DNA of 14,828 nucleotides from an uncultured Bacilli bacterium (lineage in GTDB: Bacteria > Bacillota_I > Bacilli_A > RF39 > UBA660): the NCBI GenBank assembly GCA_934095825.1, contig CAKOKQ010000023.1, positions 1-14,828 on the forward strand. Reading direction: 5' to 3'. Below the pieces are notes generated by a model. That model saw only the letters and a list, made by a program, of their open reading frames with translations, did no database searches and was not told the DNA's origin. This document shows, one piece after another, positions 13,351 through 14,828 of this stretch (within the stretch, counting starts at the first letter, position 1; each line of letters starts with the position of its first letter). The translations under genes were made by a program, and so were the position numbers.

Positions 13351-14828
13351 ATGGCGAAGAAAAAGAATAGTGTTTTACTAATAGGCTTAATATTAATATT
13401 AGTTTTAGCAATAGGATTAAGTTATGGTTATTATTTATTAAGTAAAGTTCAAGAAAATAATAATGTGGTAGGAAGTAAATGTTTTAACTTAGAACTAGCA
13501 AGTGAAGAAAACAATATTAATTTAAATAATATGTATCCCATAAGTGATGAGGAAGGCAAAAGTTTAACTCCATATACTTTTACTTTAAAAAATACTTGTG
13601 ATATGACTGCAAGTTATACTTTAAGTATGGAAATGTTAGAAGGTACTACTTTAAATAGTAAATATGTTGATGTAATGGTTAATAATGGTGAAATAAAATT
13701 GTTAACTAGTTATGATGAGACAAATACTGTTCTAACAGGCAGTACTGAATCAAGAATATTAGATAAAGGTTTATTAGCATCAAATAGCTCTAAAGATTAT
13801 AGTATTAGATTTTGGATGGATAAAGATGTTGAAGATACTGAATCTATGAATAAGGCATTTCAATCTAAGATAATAGTAGATTCAACACCAATTAACTATG
13901 ATGGTCAAGTTGTATATGATTTTGATTATACAGGAGGAGAGCAAACTTTTATTGCACCAGTATCAGGGACTTATAGATTAGAAACATGGGGAGCACAAGG
14001 TGGAGGTGTTGAAGCGACTCCTGGTGGTTTAGGCGGATATTCTTCCGGAATTATTAATCTTGAAACAAATAATAAGATATATATCAATGTTGGTGGTAAA
14101 GGTGAAGTTTCGGAAAATGTTTTAAATGCTATCTCTATTGGCGGCTATAATGGTGGTGGCAACGGTTTGATTTCAAATAAAGATTGCGATTTTTATAAAA
14201 GCGGTTCTGGCGGTGGTGCTACACATATGGCATCAGATTCTGGACTTTTAAATACTTTTGAAAATAAAAAATCAAATTTATTAGTTGTATCAAGTGGTGG
14301 TGGTGGAGGAAATTATTGCAATGAATTAAATCACGCTAATGGTGGTGATGGTGGTGGCTATAAAGGGAAAGATGCTTATAATTTAGGAGCACATGGTGTG
14401 GGAAATGGTTATGGATTCGGAGCCAGTCAATCAAATGCAGGTTGTAATATTGGCGGTGATTGTTGTGGTGGTTTTGGAGCAGGATATAGTGGATCAACAG
14501 CCGGCTTAGGCGGTGGTGGTGGCTTTTATGGTGGTGGATCTAGTTCAATAAATGGTGCTGGAGGCGGTTCAGGTTATATCGGAAATTCACTTTTAAAAAA
14601 TAAAGTAATGTATTGTTATGACTGTGAAGAGTCTAATGAAGAAAGTACAAAAACAATATCAACTACCTGTAATGAAGAAACACCAACCAGTTATTGTGCT
14701 AAAAAAGGTAATGGCTATGCTAGAATAACTCTAGTAAGTATAGATGAATATGGGATAATTGATGAAAAAGAAAATAATATTACCAGTATTAACTATTCTG
14801 AGTATAGCTTTAATACTGGTAGGAACAT
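13351..14828 (+). CDS. Membrane-anchored glycine-rich surface protein 2, 3' end outside window
   Basis: Open for 492 codons to the window edge with no stop. M-A-K-K-K then a membrane helix (about 7-29) gives a type II anchor. Residues about 45-175 form a beta-rich domain (CFNLELASEENN, TFTLKNTCDMTASYTLSME) resembling TasA/camelysin-like extracellular domains; that assignment is tentative. The ALK-type glycine-rich domain opens with FDYTGGEQTF at 191-200 and WGAQGG and ends near 410. The Cys-rich segment CYDC to KKGNGYARIT is 46 of 50 residues identical to protein 1. Unlike protein 1 it continues past SIDE with a polar extension. ATG 13351 follows AAAGG (13335-13339) at a rather long 11 bases; a better leader motif, AGGTAATTAT (13295-13304), lies upstream without a start codon. 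Expression is expected to follow the orientation of cassette 2. Confidence 0.85.
   Translation, partial: MAKKKNSVLLIGLILILVLAIGLSYGYYLLSKVQENNNVVGSKCFNLELASEENNINLNNMYPISDEEGKSLTPYTFTLKNTCDMTASYTLSMEMLEGTTLNSKYVDVMVNNGEIKLLTSYDETNTVLTGSTESRILDKGLLASNSSKDYSIRFWMDKDVEDTESMNKAFQSKIIVDSTPINYDGQVVYDFDYTGGEQTFIAPVSGTYRLETWGAQGGGVEATPGGLGGYSSGIINLETNNKIYINVGGKGEVSENVLNAISIGGYNGGGNGLISNKDCDFYKSGSGGGATHMASDSGLLNTFENKKSNLLVVSSGGGGGNYCNELNHANGGDGGGYKGKDAYNLGAHGVGNGYGFGASQSNAGCNIGGDCCGGFGAGYSGSTAGLGGGGGFYGGGSSSINGAGGGSGYIGNSLLKNKVMYCYDCEESNEESTKTISTTCNEETPTSYCAKKGNGYARITLVSIDEYGIIDEKENNITSINYSEYSFNTGRN

Noticed and set aside
1..14828. Mycoplasma-type genetic code (TGA as Trp)
   Set aside because: All genes read through full length with TGG as Trp and no in-frame TGA is needed. 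No TGA stop is used, but the sample is too small to conclude anything from that.

Overview
This AT-rich window uses the standard genetic code: TGG encodes Trp and every complete gene ends in TAA or TAG. The gene types suggest an uncultured, Mollicutes-like, gut-associated Bacillota (RF39-like Bacilli). That placement is inferred from low GC, AGAGG-type ribosome binding sites, a DacF-like carboxypeptidase, MntP, and membrane-anchored serpin and ALK-type glycine-rich proteins.

Layout. 25-1711 (+) holds a DacF-like D-Ala-D-Ala carboxypeptidase and, one base after its stop, the Mn efflux pump MntP, closed by an intrinsic terminator. 1769-3982 (+) is an unrecognised 737-residue coiled-coil protein. 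4014-4904 (-) is a LysR-type regulator that converges on it across a two-way terminator. The LysR gene diverges from a four-gene operon (5042-9411, +): an unknown protein, a sigma-70-like protein with a clear region 4 and a diverged N-terminus, and two unknown helical proteins. Two back-to-back terminators separate this operon from a membrane-anchored serpin (9549-11207, -). The right third (11208-14828) holds two paralogous type II membrane proteins with ALK/LTK-like glycine-rich domains; the second runs off the window.

The main finding lies upstream of each glycine-rich gene. Each gene is preceded by a 291-bp cassette of identical length, bounded by exact 25-bp inverted repeats and carrying an outward promoter (TTTAAA, 17 bp, TGG-TATATT). 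All four repeats share 9-bp arms (TTCATAGAG/CTCTATGAA). The 7-bp spacer is cassette-specific and is reverse-complemented between the two ends of one cassette. This is the structure expected of invertible, phase-variable promoters worked by a tyrosine recombinase, with the spacer acting as the address that keeps the two switches independent. Both promoters face their glycine-rich genes as sequenced. Flipping the first would point it at the divergent serpin gene. Inside each cassette, five TTGACY-like boxes occur in the same orientation with exactly the same spacing (13, 24, 56 and 12 bp). This undescribed array may bind the recombinase or a regulator. No recombinase gene is in the window.

Taken together, the right third looks like a phase-variable cell-surface locus, with a protease inhibitor and two glycine-rich surface proteins. 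The left part is ordinary envelope and metal-homeostasis housekeeping plus an orphan operon of unknown function.
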